Source of the DNA: Nitrospirota bacterium
GTDB taxonomy: Bacteria > Nitrospirota > Nitrospiria > Nitrospirales > Nitrospiraceae
Length of the DNA: 64,000 nucleotides
Direction: 5' to 3'
Assembly (NCBI GenBank): GCA_030684575.1
Contig: JAUXVD010000019.1
Span: forward strand, 124,001-188,000
Both the position numbers and the translations under genes were made by a program. Shown piece after piece: positions 8,771-18,093 of the stretch. Below the pieces are notes generated by a model. The model ran no database searches. It saw only the letters and a list, made by a program, of their open reading frames with translations, and was not told the origin of the DNA. The first letter of the stretch is position 1. Every line of letters begins with the position of its first letter.

Positions 8771-9267
8771 GGTTGTTCATGTGGTCTGCTCAAGCCTGAG
8801 ACTCCGACGCGCTCAACAGTCTCGATCAAGCTGGAGGGCCGCGCCGCTCCTGAGGGGCAGGACGCGGCCCTGATGGCAGAAGCGCGTGGCGGTGGGAGGG
8901 CTCCGGATGGGCACAATCCAGAGGTAGTCCTACCTGCATGAGAGGCCTGTGCCTCTTGGGTGGGGACCCACCGGCAATTCGCTTCGCCAACAATCGTCCA
9001 GCGTATGATCATCGGCCTCGTGCCATTCATTGCTCACGTCGTGCGATACCAGACTACAGCAACCCTCGTACCAGAGATCTCTTCACAGAGAGGCTCAGAG
9101 AGAAACGCTGTAAGTCATTGAGTAGATGATGAATAGAGAGTGAGCACAAACGATATGCCGCCAGTACAGAGGCGTATCTGATTCGGTACGAGACTTATCC
9201 TGGAGGATACAGGCGTAGAGAGAATGCGAGAGATGGAGATGCTGATGCGCGTGAAATGGAACGCGGT
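8771..9267. other. Gene-poor 0.5-kb spacer with a GC hairpin
   Basis: No convincing reading frame. One GC hairpin is visible (GGGCCGCG at 8836-8843 pairing with CGCGGCCC at 8863-8870, 19-nt loop) without a T-run. The stretch GAGGTAGTCCTACCTGCATG near 8920-8940 contains the complement of the GTAGGAC motif found upstream of two response-regulator genes. Function unknown. Confidence 0.4.
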
Positions 9268-9780
9268 CTACTGGTGGAGATGTTTCATGGCAGCGGCACA
9301 GAGAATAATGAAGAAACCGATCCAGAGCGCCGCACGCTGAAAGGGGATCGCTTCGTAGATGACTTCATCGTCTTCATCTGCGTCATCGGATTTGAAGATC
9401 ACGGTATAGAGGAAGAGTGTTAGGAGGCAGAGGACGAGAAACAGTTTGATGAAGAAGACGGTCAGGTATTTGGCATGGTGTTGGATTCCGCTGCCGGTTT
9501 GCGAGGTGATGACTTGATTGACGTAGTGGAAGTTGATGCCACCGGTAAAGAGGAGGACGACGAGTAGGATGCCGGCGACTTTCTTGTAATGCTGATAGAA
9601 CGCGTCGGTGATCGGCTTGATCTGTTCTTTGGCAACCGCCTGCTTCAGTCCAGGGGTGACGGCCATGACGAGGAATGCGAGTCCGCCGATCCAGATGACC
9701 GCAGATAAGAGGTGAAACCAATGATTGACGATCGGGAGCAGCGTGTTCAGGTCGGTGACGATGCTTTGAAGTGCGTCCAC
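9268..9780 (-). CDS. Four-helix membrane protein, CopD-like
   Basis: 170 aa with four predicted membrane helices: NHWFHLLSAVIWIGGLAFLVMAV, ILLVVLLFTGGINFHYV, FFIKLFLVLCLLTLFLYTVIF and ALWIGFFIILCAAAMKHLH. Histidines lie in or near the membrane, as in copper-resistance CopD-like and related haem or copper membrane proteins. A short acidic loop (DDADEDDE) separates the third and fourth helices. It lies 116 bases downstream of the radical SAM gene on the same strand, across a repeat-rich spacer, so it may belong to the same redox-related locus. Family placement is tentative. Confidence 0.65.
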   Translation of the reverse strand: MDALQSIVTDLNTLLPIVNHWFHLLSAVIWIGGLAFLVMAVTPGLKQAVAKEQIKPITDAFYQHYKKVAGILLVVLLFTGGINFHYVNQVITSQTGSGIQHHAKYLTVFFIKLFLVLCLLTLFLYTVIFKSDDADEDDEVIYEAIPFQRAALWIGFFIILCAAAMKHLHQ

Positions 9781-9793
9781 TGTTGTTATAACT

Positions 9794-9896
9794 CGTGATG
9801 GGTGAAGGGTGACCGGTGATGAGTCATAACGAAAGAACCGGTGTGGGCGGGATCAATGTTTCCTAGCTTATCACGCATCACTGATCACCCCTCACG
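9794..9896. repeat. Imperfect inverted repeat of GGGTGAT-type units
   Basis: The left part (from 9794) consists of near-tandem heptamers (GTGATGG, GTGAAGG, GTGACCG, GTGATGA). The right part, 9870-9896, is the imperfect reverse complement. It lies directly after the stop of the radical SAM gene, 9897 on the minus strand. It could fold as a 3'-end stem without a clear T-run. Its style matches the other short-unit intergenic hairpins in this window. Confidence 0.5.
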
Positions 9897-11282
9897 CTAT
9901 GGCCGGAACATCGGCGCGTCGTTGCCGAAGCGCTTCTTGCGGAGCTCTTCCATCAACTCAATAGTAATCAGGGGGATGTTATTCTCGCGCGCATGTTTTT
10001 CGACGCCCTTTTTCACCATGGCTCGCAAGAAATAGGGAATCTTGTTGAGCCGTGACTCCGAGTCGATATCCCAGGCCACATCGCCTTCTTCCGGCGTATT
10101 GAACGCGACTTTGATCTTCTCGCCCCCCTTCGGCGTATAGAGACACCATTCATCTTCGTCCAGCCAATCGCCGTGATCGACGTAGGGCCGCGCACGGCAG
10201 CCTCCGCAGATGTCGGTATATTCGCAATCGCCGCATTTGCCTTTGAGCTGCGGATAGCGGAAGGAGTTGAAGACGTCGGACTTTTCCCACAGATCGGCGA
10301 AGCTGGTCTCGCGGATGTTCCCGGCTGACAGGGGCATGTAGGGGCAAGGGGTCAATTCGCCGTTGGGAGTCACGCGCGCGTAGTTGGTGCCGGCGAGACA
10401 GCCGCCGCCCATATAGCCCGTCGCTTTGGTGATCGGGGAGTTCGGATCTTTTTCGTAGGCCAGTCGTTTGAAGTGCGGCGCACAGCGAGCCCGGACGAGC
10501 ATACCCTTGTAATTGTCCTGACAGTTGACCAGGTAGCCGAGCACTTCTTCGTACTGGGCCGGGGTGATGTCGGTCAGTTCTTCGCCGCGCCCAGTACAGA
10601 CCATGAAGAAGACGTTCAGTACCTTGGCGCCAAGTTGGTGCGCCCAATCGATGACGGCAGGCAGCTCCTGATAATTCATGGGCTGCGCGCTGAAGTGGAC
10701 TTGGAAGGCCAAGCCGTTCCGTTTGCAGGCTTCGATGCCGGCGAGCGCGGCTTCCCATGCGCCGGGGACGCCACGAAACTGGTTATGCTTCTGCGGATCG
10801 AGCGAGTCGATGCTGATGCCCATGCCCATCACGCCGATCTCGACCAGGTCCTTCGCCATTTGGTCGTTGATCAACATGCCGTTGGTCCCGAACACGACCA
10901 TGAATCCGTGTTTCACCGCATGGCGTGCAATGTCGAGGATGTCGGGGCGGACGAGCGGTTCGCCTCCTGTGATCACGATGAGGCAGCCCTTGTTGACCTC
11001 GGCAATCTGATCGATAAGCTTGAAACATTCTTCGGTCGAGAGTTCATCGTCCCCGCCGGCGGACTTCGTCGTCGCGTCGAGATAGCAATGGTCGCACTTG
11101 AGATTGCAGCGTTTCGTGAGGTTCAGTGCAAGCAGATAGGGCTTGAAGTCGTCGACGGTCCGGCCATCGTGCGGCGCCGGGGCCGTGGATGACGGAGTGA
11201 TGAACTTCGTCACCTGTTGCTGAATAGAGCCGAGCGTACCGCCCAGCGTCTGGAAGTTCAGGACCGGCAGCGATCGTCCCAT
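9897..11282 (-). CDS. Radical SAM/SPASM protein with C-terminal PCP_red-like domain
   Basis: 461 aa. The [4Fe-4S] SAM-binding motif is CNLKCDHCY (Cys59, 63, 66), followed by the GGEPLVRPD motif and a Cys-rich SPASM region (CLAGTNYARVTPNGELTPCP... CGDCEYTDICGGCRARP) for auxiliary clusters. It resembles the NirJ/AhbC/AhbD haem-synthesis group. The last ~50 residues (IPYFLRAMVKKGVEKHAREN then ITIELMEELRKKRFG) resemble the PCP_red domain of the light-independent protochlorophyllide reductase B subunit. The start ATG overlaps the stop of the upstream stress-protein gene by one base (TGATG), and that protein carries three similar domains, so the two very likely work together. The substrate is unknown. 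Confidence 0.85.
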   Translation of the reverse strand: MGRSLPVLNFQTLGGTLGSIQQQVTKFITPSSTAPAPHDGRTVDDFKPYLLALNLTKRCNLKCDHCYLDATTKSAGGDDELSTEECFKLIDQIAEVNKGCLIVITGGEPLVRPDILDIARHAVKHGFMVVFGTNGMLINDQMAKDLVEIGVMGMGISIDSLDPQKHNQFRGVPGAWEAALAGIEACKRNGLAFQVHFSAQPMNYQELPAVIDWAHQLGAKVLNVFFMVCTGRGEELTDITPAQYEEVLGYLVNCQDNYKGMLVRARCAPHFKRLAYEKDPNSPITKATGYMGGGCLAGTNYARVTPNGELTPCPYMPLSAGNIRETSFADLWEKSDVFNSFRYPQLKGKCGDCEYTDICGGCRARPYVDHGDWLDEDEWCLYTPKGGEKIKVAFNTPEEGDVAWDIDSESRLNKIPYFLRAMVKKGVEKHARENNIPLITIELMEELRKKRFGNDAPMFRP

Positions 11283-13405
11283 CAGTGGCTGGCCCCGGAC
11301 TTCGATGCACCGGTCAGGTTCGCAATCATGTCCTTCAGGTTGCCGGTCTTCATGGCGTCCGCCATGTAGTCCTTGGCTTGCTCAATGCCTTCATTGGCCA
11401 CGTCTACCGAAATGGCCGTGACGCCGATCTTATCGGCATGTTTTTCGATAAGGGCGCGGGTACATTCACGCATAAATCCCTCTGGCGCTCGCTCGAGCCT
11501 GGCTTGAGCGTCGGGAGACCAGGTATAGGGAGACGCGGGGGCTGGTTCCGTCGCATGGCCGTTTCCGTTCTCATGGCCGTTTTCGTGAGAAGCGGCTGCG
11601 CCATTGGTACCGTTTGTCGCAGCGGTGACGGTTGCCTGCGCTTCGGTCGAGGCGCCCGTCCCCTTGTTTGCGAAGATGGGCGTGTAGTCTTCCGAGGCCG
11701 CTTCCTGAATCATGGGTGCGGCATATTCCAGCGTGATTGTGGTCATGCCGAGTTTGCGAGCGGTCTTTTCGATTTTGGCTTTGGCACGTCGGCGTTGGAA
11801 GCCGGCCGGGACTGCACGGATGCCTTCTTTGGCATCCTTGGTCCATTGCATGGGGACGTCATCGTAGGCCAGATCGGTTTCAATCGCTCCTTCAGCGTTC
11901 GCGGCTGCTTCGAAGATGGTCTTATCGACCAGCTTGAAGCGATCACCACCGGCGGCGCAGACGGGGCATTTCACGGGCGTTTCGCCCTTGCCGATGTAGC
12001 CGCAGCCGTCGCAGACGAAGTAATCCTGGTTCATCCGGTCCAGGTAGCCTTGAGTCGCTTCACTGACTTTCGGCTTTTCTTCCACGATCTCGGTCATCAT
12101 GCCGCTGAGCGTCGAACCCATGAGGTCTTTTGCCACGGACTCGTCGGCCTGCATCTTGTCGCGGTCGATGCCCGCTGCGTCCAAGCTGCCGCCCAGCGCG
12201 CGCATGGCATCCATCGCGCCCTTGGGGAGAATGTGTCCGATGGCCGTATCGACGACGGTGTTGCTGATGATGGTGTGGCCCTTTTCGATGGCATACCGAT
12301 GGATGGCCGTCTTGGCGACGCCTCTGGCGAAGATCGGGATCTTCTCCATGCGACGGAGGGCTTCTTCCGTCCAGGCGATGGTGTATTCCGCCAGGGTATC
12401 GATCGGGGGGACATATTTCCGGTTCGACACCAGGATATTGCAAGGGGCCGCCCGCAAGAGGTTTTCGGTATTGCTGCCGATGTCCATGTCTTCGTCGCTA
12501 TGCACACCGATTCGTCCGACGATGAGCAAGGCCGGGATATCTTTCCGCACATATTGAATGATCTTTTCGAAGGCCTTGCCGTCTAGCAGGGTCGTCTTGA
12601 CGTCGGTCTTCTCGGCCTGCGCAATCTCGCGGCAGATGTCGAGGTGCGACTGGTAGATCTTCGCAAGGCCGCTGTCGATGATTTCCTCGTGGAGTTTTTC
12701 CTGTTCCTTGAATCGGAATACCTTGCCGGCTTCCTCGTTGAGGACGCCCGAGATGCTATGGAAGGCGGCATAGTGGAAATAGGGATCGAAGGCGGAGATG
12801 GCTTCGACCGGCATGTTGAAGGCTTTGCCTAATGCCAGACCGGTCATGAGTCCGCCGAAGGAATAGGGGCTGCCGTCTACGGCGACGACGATTCTGCCTG
12901 CGGTCATGGGCTGGGTCTGCTTCACGATCAGCATGTCTGAGTTCCGCACCCGACGCAGGACGCGCTCGGTATTGCTGCCGATGACGCTGTCTTTCACCGC
13001 GCCGACACCCAAGGCACCCATGATGACCAGCTCGTAGGCGTTAGTATTGATATCCTCGGCTAGCACTTTCCAGTTCCGGCCTTCGAGGGAGCGGCGCTCG
13101 ATCGGCAGGTTGTTTTCCGCGCATTTCTTGTCGACGTAGTCGAGGTAGGAGTCGGTAATGATCTGCAGCCCGCGCGTAATCAGCGAATCGTGAATTTGTC
13201 GCTGACGGTCGAGTTCTTTTTCATCGTGGTACTCTTCGGGCAAGCCTGCTTCCATCTGCTTGAAGCGCTTGTCGTGCATTTTGGCCGCGTAGACGTGGCT
13301 CCCCACGATCTTCGAGCCAAAGGCTTTGGCGAAGTGCACGCCGATGTCGACGGCGGTATTGGAATGGTCTGAGTTATCGACCGGCACATAGATCGTCTTA
13401 TACAT
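11282..13405 (-). CDS. Universal-stress / PCP_red-like / rubredoxin-type fusion protein
   Basis: 707 aa. Two tandem universal stress domains (about 1-163 and 170-328) each keep the ATP-loop pattern G-x2-G-x9-G-S (GALGVGAVKDSVIGS and GRIGVHSDEDMDIGS). A PCP_red-like helical unit follows (about 345-390, WTEEALRRMEKIPIFARGVA). A rubredoxin-like zinc/iron knuckle has Cys465, 468, 480 and 483 (CDGCGY...CPVC). Two more PCP_red-like units (about 521-562 and 628-672) are separated by a Gly/Asn/His-rich linker. The start has a strong GGAGGAG. I infer a nucleotide-sensing redox scaffold coupled to the radical SAM partner encoded immediately downstream. The domain combination is unusual. Confidence 0.85.
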   Translation of the reverse strand: MYKTIYVPVDNSDHSNTAVDIGVHFAKAFGSKIVGSHVYAAKMHDKRFKQMEAGLPEEYHDEKELDRQRQIHDSLITRGLQIITDSYLDYVDKKCAENNLPIERRSLEGRNWKVLAEDINTNAYELVIMGALGVGAVKDSVIGSNTERVLRRVRNSDMLIVKQTQPMTAGRIVVAVDGSPYSFGGLMTGLALGKAFNMPVEAISAFDPYFHYAAFHSISGVLNEEAGKVFRFKEQEKLHEEIIDSGLAKIYQSHLDICREIAQAEKTDVKTTLLDGKAFEKIIQYVRKDIPALLIVGRIGVHSDEDMDIGSNTENLLRAAPCNILVSNRKYVPPIDTLAEYTIAWTEEALRRMEKIPIFARGVAKTAIHRYAIEKGHTIISNTVVDTAIGHILPKGAMDAMRALGGSLDAAGIDRDKMQADESVAKDLMGSTLSGMMTEIVEEKPKVSEATQGYLDRMNQDYFVCDGCGYIGKGETPVKCPVCAAGGDRFKLVDKTIFEAAANAEGAIETDLAYDDVPMQWTKDAKEGIRAVPAGFQRRRAKAKIEKTARKLGMTTITLEYAAPMIQEAASEDYTPIFANKGTGASTEAQATVTAATNGTNGAAASHENGHENGNGHATEPAPASPYTWSPDAQARLERAPEGFMRECTRALIEKHADKIGVTAISVDVANEGIEQAKDYMADAMKTGNLKDMIANLTGASKSGASH

Positions 13406-13563
13406 TGAAAAGTCTCCTCCGGATGCCCTCCAGGCCAGGGCGAACGAGAGTAATTGTCAAAAAAACCAAACGGTTGACGTACCTATCCAGGCTCAGGGAA
13501 CGCGCATGATAACATCGGCCCAAAATGGAATGCAAGGCATCGAATGGGGTAGGTGAATGGGAT

Positions 13564-15192
13564 TTAGACCCCCCGTGTGACCGTGGATTTACCGCCAGAG
13601 TCCTTTGCGGCACGAAGCGATTGTCGGGAACGGAGGATTTCTTCCAAGGAGAGGAGGGCGTCGCGTCCGGAGTTCCCTTCGATCCCTCGAATCAGGCTCT
13701 TGTCTGCATAAGGGCCTGATTCTTTTGGGGCTTGGGAGAGAGACCCCGTCCATTTCCTCGGGTCCTTGCTGCCATCTTTTCGTTCCCAGGCACGGAGGCA
13801 GGCCTTGGCGATGAACGAGTTCAGCGGCGCCGGGTTATAGAGGAGCTTTCTGATACTCGTCGGGGTCAGCATCAGAGGGTTATAGCCGGCCGAGAGATAG
13901 CCTTCTTCTAAGAGTCGTTCTTCAAGATCCGTGTTCGGCTGAATGCCTAAAAAGAACATGAGGGGGAACACGCGCTCTTCACCCAGGATCGAGGCGACTT
14001 TCTTATAGGACTCCACGCTTTGGAGTAGAGTCTCCTCGGTTTCTTTCGGGCTATTCAGCGAATAGTTGAGGATGACCTTCCCCTTGAACCCTGCTTCCGC
14101 CAGATAGCGGCAGCCGTCGTAGAGCTTCTCGAGCTTGAACCCCATGTGGAGGTCGTTCAGCACCTCTTGGGAACCGGACGTAATGGCGACTTCGAGATCG
14201 CCGACGCCGGACCGAACCATGAGTTTCGCCAATTCCGGGGTGATCAGCGAGGTCCGGATATAGCCGGACCATTCGATCTCCAGTTTCTCGGCGAGAATCC
14301 GCTCCAGAATCTCGGTACATTGGGGGTAGGCTTCTTTCCCGGTAATGAATTGGGCATCCGTGAACCAGAACCGCCTGGCACCCCATTGATGGTAATGCTG
14401 AGAGATATCCTGGACGACCATGGAGGGGGGCCGATAGCGCACCCGTTTTCCTTCAATATAAGGATACAGGCAGAAGGCGCAGTCGTAGGGACAGCCCCGT
14501 TTGGATTGAACGCCGATGGATTCACCAATATATTCTTTATATTGCGGGAAGATCGAAGTCAGATATGGCAAGTCGACGGTGAGCGCATCGAGGAGAGCCG
14601 GCGCGCCCTGCTGGCCCTTTCGAACGGTCTTTCCCTCCCGAACAATATAACGTTCGTTCTCTAGCGACTGGCCTTCGACTACCTTGAGGATGGCGTCTTC
14701 GCCTTCCCCGAGAATTCCGATCGTCCCTTCCGGGAGTTTCTGGATCAGTTGGTCGGCAAAAGCCGTAAAGGCTCCGCCGCCGATCATGATCTGCGCCTTC
14801 GGGAATTCCTTCGCGATCAACCAGGGGTAGGAGAGTGCCGCCCGGATATGACTGTAGTAGCGGTAGAGCTGTTGCAATCCCGCAAATGATGCGGTAATCC
14901 GCTTGAGCGGGTTGCTCGCAAAGTAGAAGTTGAACGCATGTTCCAGCGAGGAGTCTCCCTCATGCGGCGAAAAGATCTGAATGTCGCGCCATGAGAAACA
15001 GACGAGGTCCGGCTTGAACTCGGTAGCCGCATCACGGACCGCGCTGATCCGTTGAGCGTCGGGAAAGAGGGACAGGTCGAGAATGCGCTGCCGCACCTCC
15101 GGCTTGCGCCGATGGATAAAGTCAGCCAGATAGGTCACCCCGATGGGGTAGACCTTCTTGCAGGGGAGGAAAATGTAAAGAATTGAATTCAT
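13564..15192 (-). CDS. B12-binding-domain-type radical SAM protein
   Basis: About 542 aa from MNSILYIFLPC; an in-frame ATG 15 bases upstream is also possible. The N-terminal ~180 residues have a Rossmann-like layout of the B12-binding type (YPIGVTYLADFI; AQIMIGGGAFTAFADQLI; GILGEGEDA). The radical SAM core follows with CPYDCAFCLYPY and the downstream TDAQF and GDLEVAITSGSQE segments. Members act on diverse substrates including methylations, ring formations and hopanoid changes, and this sequence does not reveal which. It lies between ubiE and the stress-protein operon, all on the minus strand, with a 158-base gap to the latter that probably holds a promoter. Confidence 0.85.
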   Translation of the reverse strand: MNSILYIFLPCKKVYPIGVTYLADFIHRRKPEVRQRILDLSLFPDAQRISAVRDAATEFKPDLVCFSWRDIQIFSPHEGDSSLEHAFNFYFASNPLKRITASFAGLQQLYRYYSHIRAALSYPWLIAKEFPKAQIMIGGGAFTAFADQLIQKLPEGTIGILGEGEDAILKVVEGQSLENERYIVREGKTVRKGQQGAPALLDALTVDLPYLTSIFPQYKEYIGESIGVQSKRGCPYDCAFCLYPYIEGKRVRYRPPSMVVQDISQHYHQWGARRFWFTDAQFITGKEAYPQCTEILERILAEKLEIEWSGYIRTSLITPELAKLMVRSGVGDLEVAITSGSQEVLNDLHMGFKLEKLYDGCRYLAEAGFKGKVILNYSLNSPKETEETLLQSVESYKKVASILGEERVFPLMFFLGIQPNTDLEERLLEEGYLSAGYNPLMLTPTSIRKLLYNPAPLNSFIAKACLRAWERKDGSKDPRKWTGSLSQAPKESGPYADKSLIRGIEGNSGRDALLSLEEILRSRQSLRAAKDSGGKSTVTRGV

Positions 15193-15215
15193 ATTGCTAT
15201 GAGCCATCAGCTACC

Positions 15216-15248
15216 AGCCGTCAGCTTTGATGCTGAAAGCTGACGGCT
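15216..15248. repeat. Perfect 13-bp hairpin of the CAGC/GTCAG type
   Basis: AGCCGTCAGCTTT (15216-15228) pairs perfectly with 15236-15248 around a 7-nt loop. It lies between the ubiE stop (15255) and the radical SAM start. Related hairpins sit at 60352-60463 and 61902-61971, always between genes. No T-run follows on either strand. Confidence 0.7.
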
Positions 15249-15254
15249 TCCTGG

Positions 15255-16031
15255 CTATTTTACCGCCACATGGATCGCCACGATCCCACCGGTCAGATTG
15301 TGATACTCCACCTGGCGAAAACCCGCATCGAGGAGTATCTGTTTCAGCCGTTCCTGGTCCGGGAAGTTCCTGATGGAAGCAGGAAGATATTCATAGACGC
15401 CGGTCGTGTCATGCGCCACTTTCGTGCCGATCCAAGGAAGCAGCCGGAACGAGTACCAATCGTACAGGGCCCGGAGCCATCCGAAGATCGGTCTGGAAAA
15501 CTCCAGACAGACAAACCGTCCTCCCGGCTGCAGAATACGATGAATCTCCGTGACCGCCTGTTGAAGGTTTCCGACGTTTCTCATGCAGAATCCCGTCGTC
15601 ACGGCATGGAACGTCGCATCGGGGAATCCTAGATGTTCGGCGTTAGCTTCGAGACAGGTGATTTTCTGTCCGAGGCCCCGGCTTGTGATTTTCTTTAGCC
15701 CCTCGACGAGCATGGCATGGTTCAAGTCTGAGGCAATGACGCGACCCTCGGCTCCCATGCGTGGTTCGATCAAGAGGGCCAGATCGGCTGTGCCGGCTCC
15801 CACGTCGAGTGCCCGGCCTCCCGCGGTCACCGGGACATAGGAGGCCGTTATGTTCTTCCACCGGTGGTGGAGCCCAAAACTTAACAGCGTGTTGTTCAGA
15901 TCGTAGCAGCCGGCAATTGAGGTGAACATCCGCTGCACGGCCTGTTCACGCGCTGAACCGGTCCAGGTCGACACCGCTTGCGCGGGGGCCTGGGTCTTCG
16001 AGGAAGCAGAGGGATGTCCCGCTTGTACCAT
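15255..16031 (-). CDS. ubiE: Demethylmenaquinone/ubiquinone C-methyltransferase
   Basis: 258-aa class I SAM methyltransferase of the UbiE/MenG family, which adds the final ring methyl group in menaquinone or ubiquinone synthesis. Features are NNTLLSFGLHHRWKN, SAM motif I ALDVGAGTADLAL, FCMRNVGNLQQAVTEIHRIL, and LQPGGRFVCLEFSRP. The 35-residue N-terminal extension is longer than usual and low in similarity; a shorter start cannot be excluded. It is divergent from the acetolactate synthase gene, with a ~320-base intergenic region. menG would be the better symbol if the organism uses menaquinone, as Nitrospirota do. Confidence 0.92.
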   Translation of the reverse strand: MVQAGHPSASSKTQAPAQAVSTWTGSAREQAVQRMFTSIAGCYDLNNTLLSFGLHHRWKNITASYVPVTAGGRALDVGAGTADLALLIEPRMGAEGRVIASDLNHAMLVEGLKKITSRGLGQKITCLEANAEHLGFPDATFHAVTTGFCMRNVGNLQQAVTEIHRILQPGGRFVCLEFSRPIFGWLRALYDWYSFRLLPWIGTKVAHDTTGVYEYLPASIRNFPDQERLKQILLDAGFRQVEYHNLTGGIVAIHVAVK

Positions 16032-16355
16032 GGCAGCCGTGGTAGCACCTGCTTTCCCGATTTGTCAAGGTGACTGAACCGCTACGCTCTATTCTTGAGC
16101 CGATGAGCGGATCAATTGCCGGCACGAGCATGCGAACACGATATCAAGAATATCGGCGTCGGCATTCCGCACGATAAGACGGTCGCAGCCACATCAGCTA
16201 CCTCGTCCGTCCCAAGATTTGTTTGTGCCGTGAAGTCTGTTTCGTAAGCGGCGCCTGCTTGATACAATCGTTGCAGGGTGGAGGTTGTAATGTAAGAAGA
16301 CCGCGATTCTGACCGGTATGAATACACACGATGGTTGACGCTGAAAGGGGCTCCC
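16032..16355. other. Divergent intergenic region between ubiE and alsS
   Basis: Holds the promoters for two divergent genes. I see no convincing -35/-10 pair, repeat or small gene. A minus-strand reading frame that runs in from the alsS antisense continues here, but nothing else supports it as a gene. Confidence 0.4.
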
Positions 16356-17996
16356 ATGAAGGCGGCAGAATTGCTGGTTCGGTGTTTAGAGAATGAAGGC
16401 GTCCAGTTTGTCTTTGGTGTGCCAGGCGAGGAAACGCTGGAACTGATGGATGCCTTTCTCGATTCCCGTATTCGATTTATCGAGACGCGGCATGAACAGG
16501 GGGCGGCCTTCATGGCCGACGTGTATGGACGACTAAGCGGGAAAGCGGGGGTGTGCCTCTCGACGCTGGGACCCGGCGCGACCAATCTGCTGACCGGCGT
16601 GGTTGATGCCAACCTGGATCGGACTCCGCTGGTCGCTCTCACCGGACAGGCGGCGTTGAATCGCCGCCACAAGGAATCGCACCAATATATTGATGTGATC
16701 TCGATGTTCAAGCCTGTCACCAAATGGAATGCCTCGATTCCGAAAGCGGAAGTGATTCCAGAAGCGATCCGGAAAGCCTTCAAGATTGCGCAGACAGAAA
16801 AGCCGGGGGCGACGCATGTGGAGCTTCCGGAAGATGTGGCAGATGAAGAGCTCGGCGATGCCGGCGGGATGATGCCGCTTGCCGTCCAGGCGGCGGTCAC
16901 GCCCGAGCCGACCCCCGGACAGGTTGCAGAGGCGGTCCGGGTGATCGGCGCTGCGCAGCGTCCTGTGATCCTTGCCGGGAACGGCGTGATCCGTGGTGCC
17001 GCGTATGAGGCGGTGCGACAGTTTGCGCGGCGTGCGCAAATTCCCGTGTTCCACACCTTCATGGCCAAGGGGGTGCTTCCGGACAGCGATCCGCTGTCGC
17101 TGTACACGATCGGGCTTCAAGCGCGTGATTATGCCTCGGTCGTCATGGAGCAGGCGGATCTGGTGATTGCGTTGGGCTACGATTTCGTGGAATATGCGCC
17201 CTGTCTCTGGAACCCGCTCCATGACAAGCGGATCGTACATCTTGATGTGTCGCCGGCAGAGGTCGATGCCCATTACAGCGTCGAGGTGGATGTGCTGGGC
17301 GATCTCCGTCTTTCGCTGGCTCAGATCGGCGCGAGGCTGATCCCGTTCGATTCCCCATGGGCCAGTGAGGCCCGCAAGACCGTCATCGATGGGTTCGAAG
17401 CCGAGCTGGCCGGCGCGGCCTCCTGGCCGATGCGGCCGCAGCACATCATGCAGGACCTGCGCGCTGTGCTAGAGCCTGACGATCTGGTGATCTGTGACGT
17501 CGGCGCACATAAGCTTTGGATGGCCAGGATGTTCCCGTGCGAGGTTCCCAATTCCTGCATTATCTCAAACGGTTTTGCCGCGATGGGGATCGCCGTACCG
17601 GGTGCGATCGCCGCGAAGCTGTTGTATCCCGAACGGCGCGTGCTGGCGGTGACCGGAGACGGAGGTTTTCTCATGAACTCGCAGGAGCTGGAGACGGCGG
17701 TGCGTCTGGGTTTGCCGTTGGTCATCCTGGTCTGGCGGGACGATGGATACGGTGTGATCCGTTGGAAACAACAGGTGCGCTTCGGCCGGACCTCATCGGT
17801 GGACTTCGGCAATCCAGACCTCGTACGGTATGCGCAGAGTTTCGGCGCCGCCGGGTATCGCGTGACGGACCAATCAGAACTTCGACCCATACTCGTCGAA
17901 GCACTGAAGAGCACCCTGCCGGTGGTCATCGATTGTCCGGTCGACTATGCGGAGAATCTCAGGCTGACGGAACGTCTGAAGGCGCTTCCGCACTGA
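16356..17996 (+). CDS. alsS: Acetolactate synthase, catabolic (AlsS) type
   Basis: 546-aa thiamine-diphosphate enzyme that condenses two pyruvates to 2-acetolactate. The catalytic Glu lies in IETRHEQGAAFMADVYGR, followed by the LGPGATNLLTGV segment. The ThDP/Mg motif is GDGGFLMNSQELETA. The C-terminus (FGRTSSVDFGNPDLVRYAQS, then VVIDCPVDYAENLRL) matches the catabolic AlsS group better than FAD-dependent IlvB. The start at 16356 follows AAAGGGG at good spacing. No acetolactate decarboxylase or IlvN is adjacent; instead E1alpha, E1beta and E2 genes follow. It may feed acetoin or valine synthesis, and local regulation is not evident. Confidence 0.85.
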   Translation: MKAAELLVRCLENEGVQFVFGVPGEETLELMDAFLDSRIRFIETRHEQGAAFMADVYGRLSGKAGVCLSTLGPGATNLLTGVVDANLDRTPLVALTGQAALNRRHKESHQYIDVISMFKPVTKWNASIPKAEVIPEAIRKAFKIAQTEKPGATHVELPEDVADEELGDAGGMMPLAVQAAVTPEPTPGQVAEAVRVIGAAQRPVILAGNGVIRGAAYEAVRQFARRAQIPVFHTFMAKGVLPDSDPLSLYTIGLQARDYASVVMEQADLVIALGYDFVEYAPCLWNPLHDKRIVHLDVSPAEVDAHYSVEVDVLGDLRLSLAQIGARLIPFDSPWASEARKTVIDGFEAELAGAASWPMRPQHIMQDLRAVLEPDDLVICDVGAHKLWMARMFPCEVPNSCIISNGFAAMGIAVPGAIAAKLLYPERRVLAVTGDGGFLMNSQELETAVRLGLPLVILVWRDDGYGVIRWKQQVRFGRTSSVDFGNPDLVRYAQSFGAAGYRVTDQSELRPILVEALKSTLPVVIDCPVDYAENLRLTERLKALPH

Positions 17997-18093
17997 ATTG
18001 GCGATCCTCTTCCCCTTCGCGAATCGGAGCGGGGCAGAGGTTCTACTCATGCGAGCCGATTCCGGTTGAGTCGGCTTTGATTCATTCTGCATA

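Noticed and set aside
8740-9030. 96-codon minus-strand frame upstream of the ribbon-helix-helix gene
   Set aside because: Pro/Ser/Arg-rich, crosses a GC hairpin, no ribosome-binding site or motif.
11285-12586. 433-codon plus-strand frame opposite the stress-protein fusion
   Set aside because: Antisense to a multi-domain protein with clear motifs; Gly/Phe/Arg-rich with no recognisable domain.
16112-17107. 331-codon minus-strand frame opposite alsS
   Set aside because: Antisense to a clear gene over most of its length; Ser/Arg-rich and without family features. GC-driven shadow.
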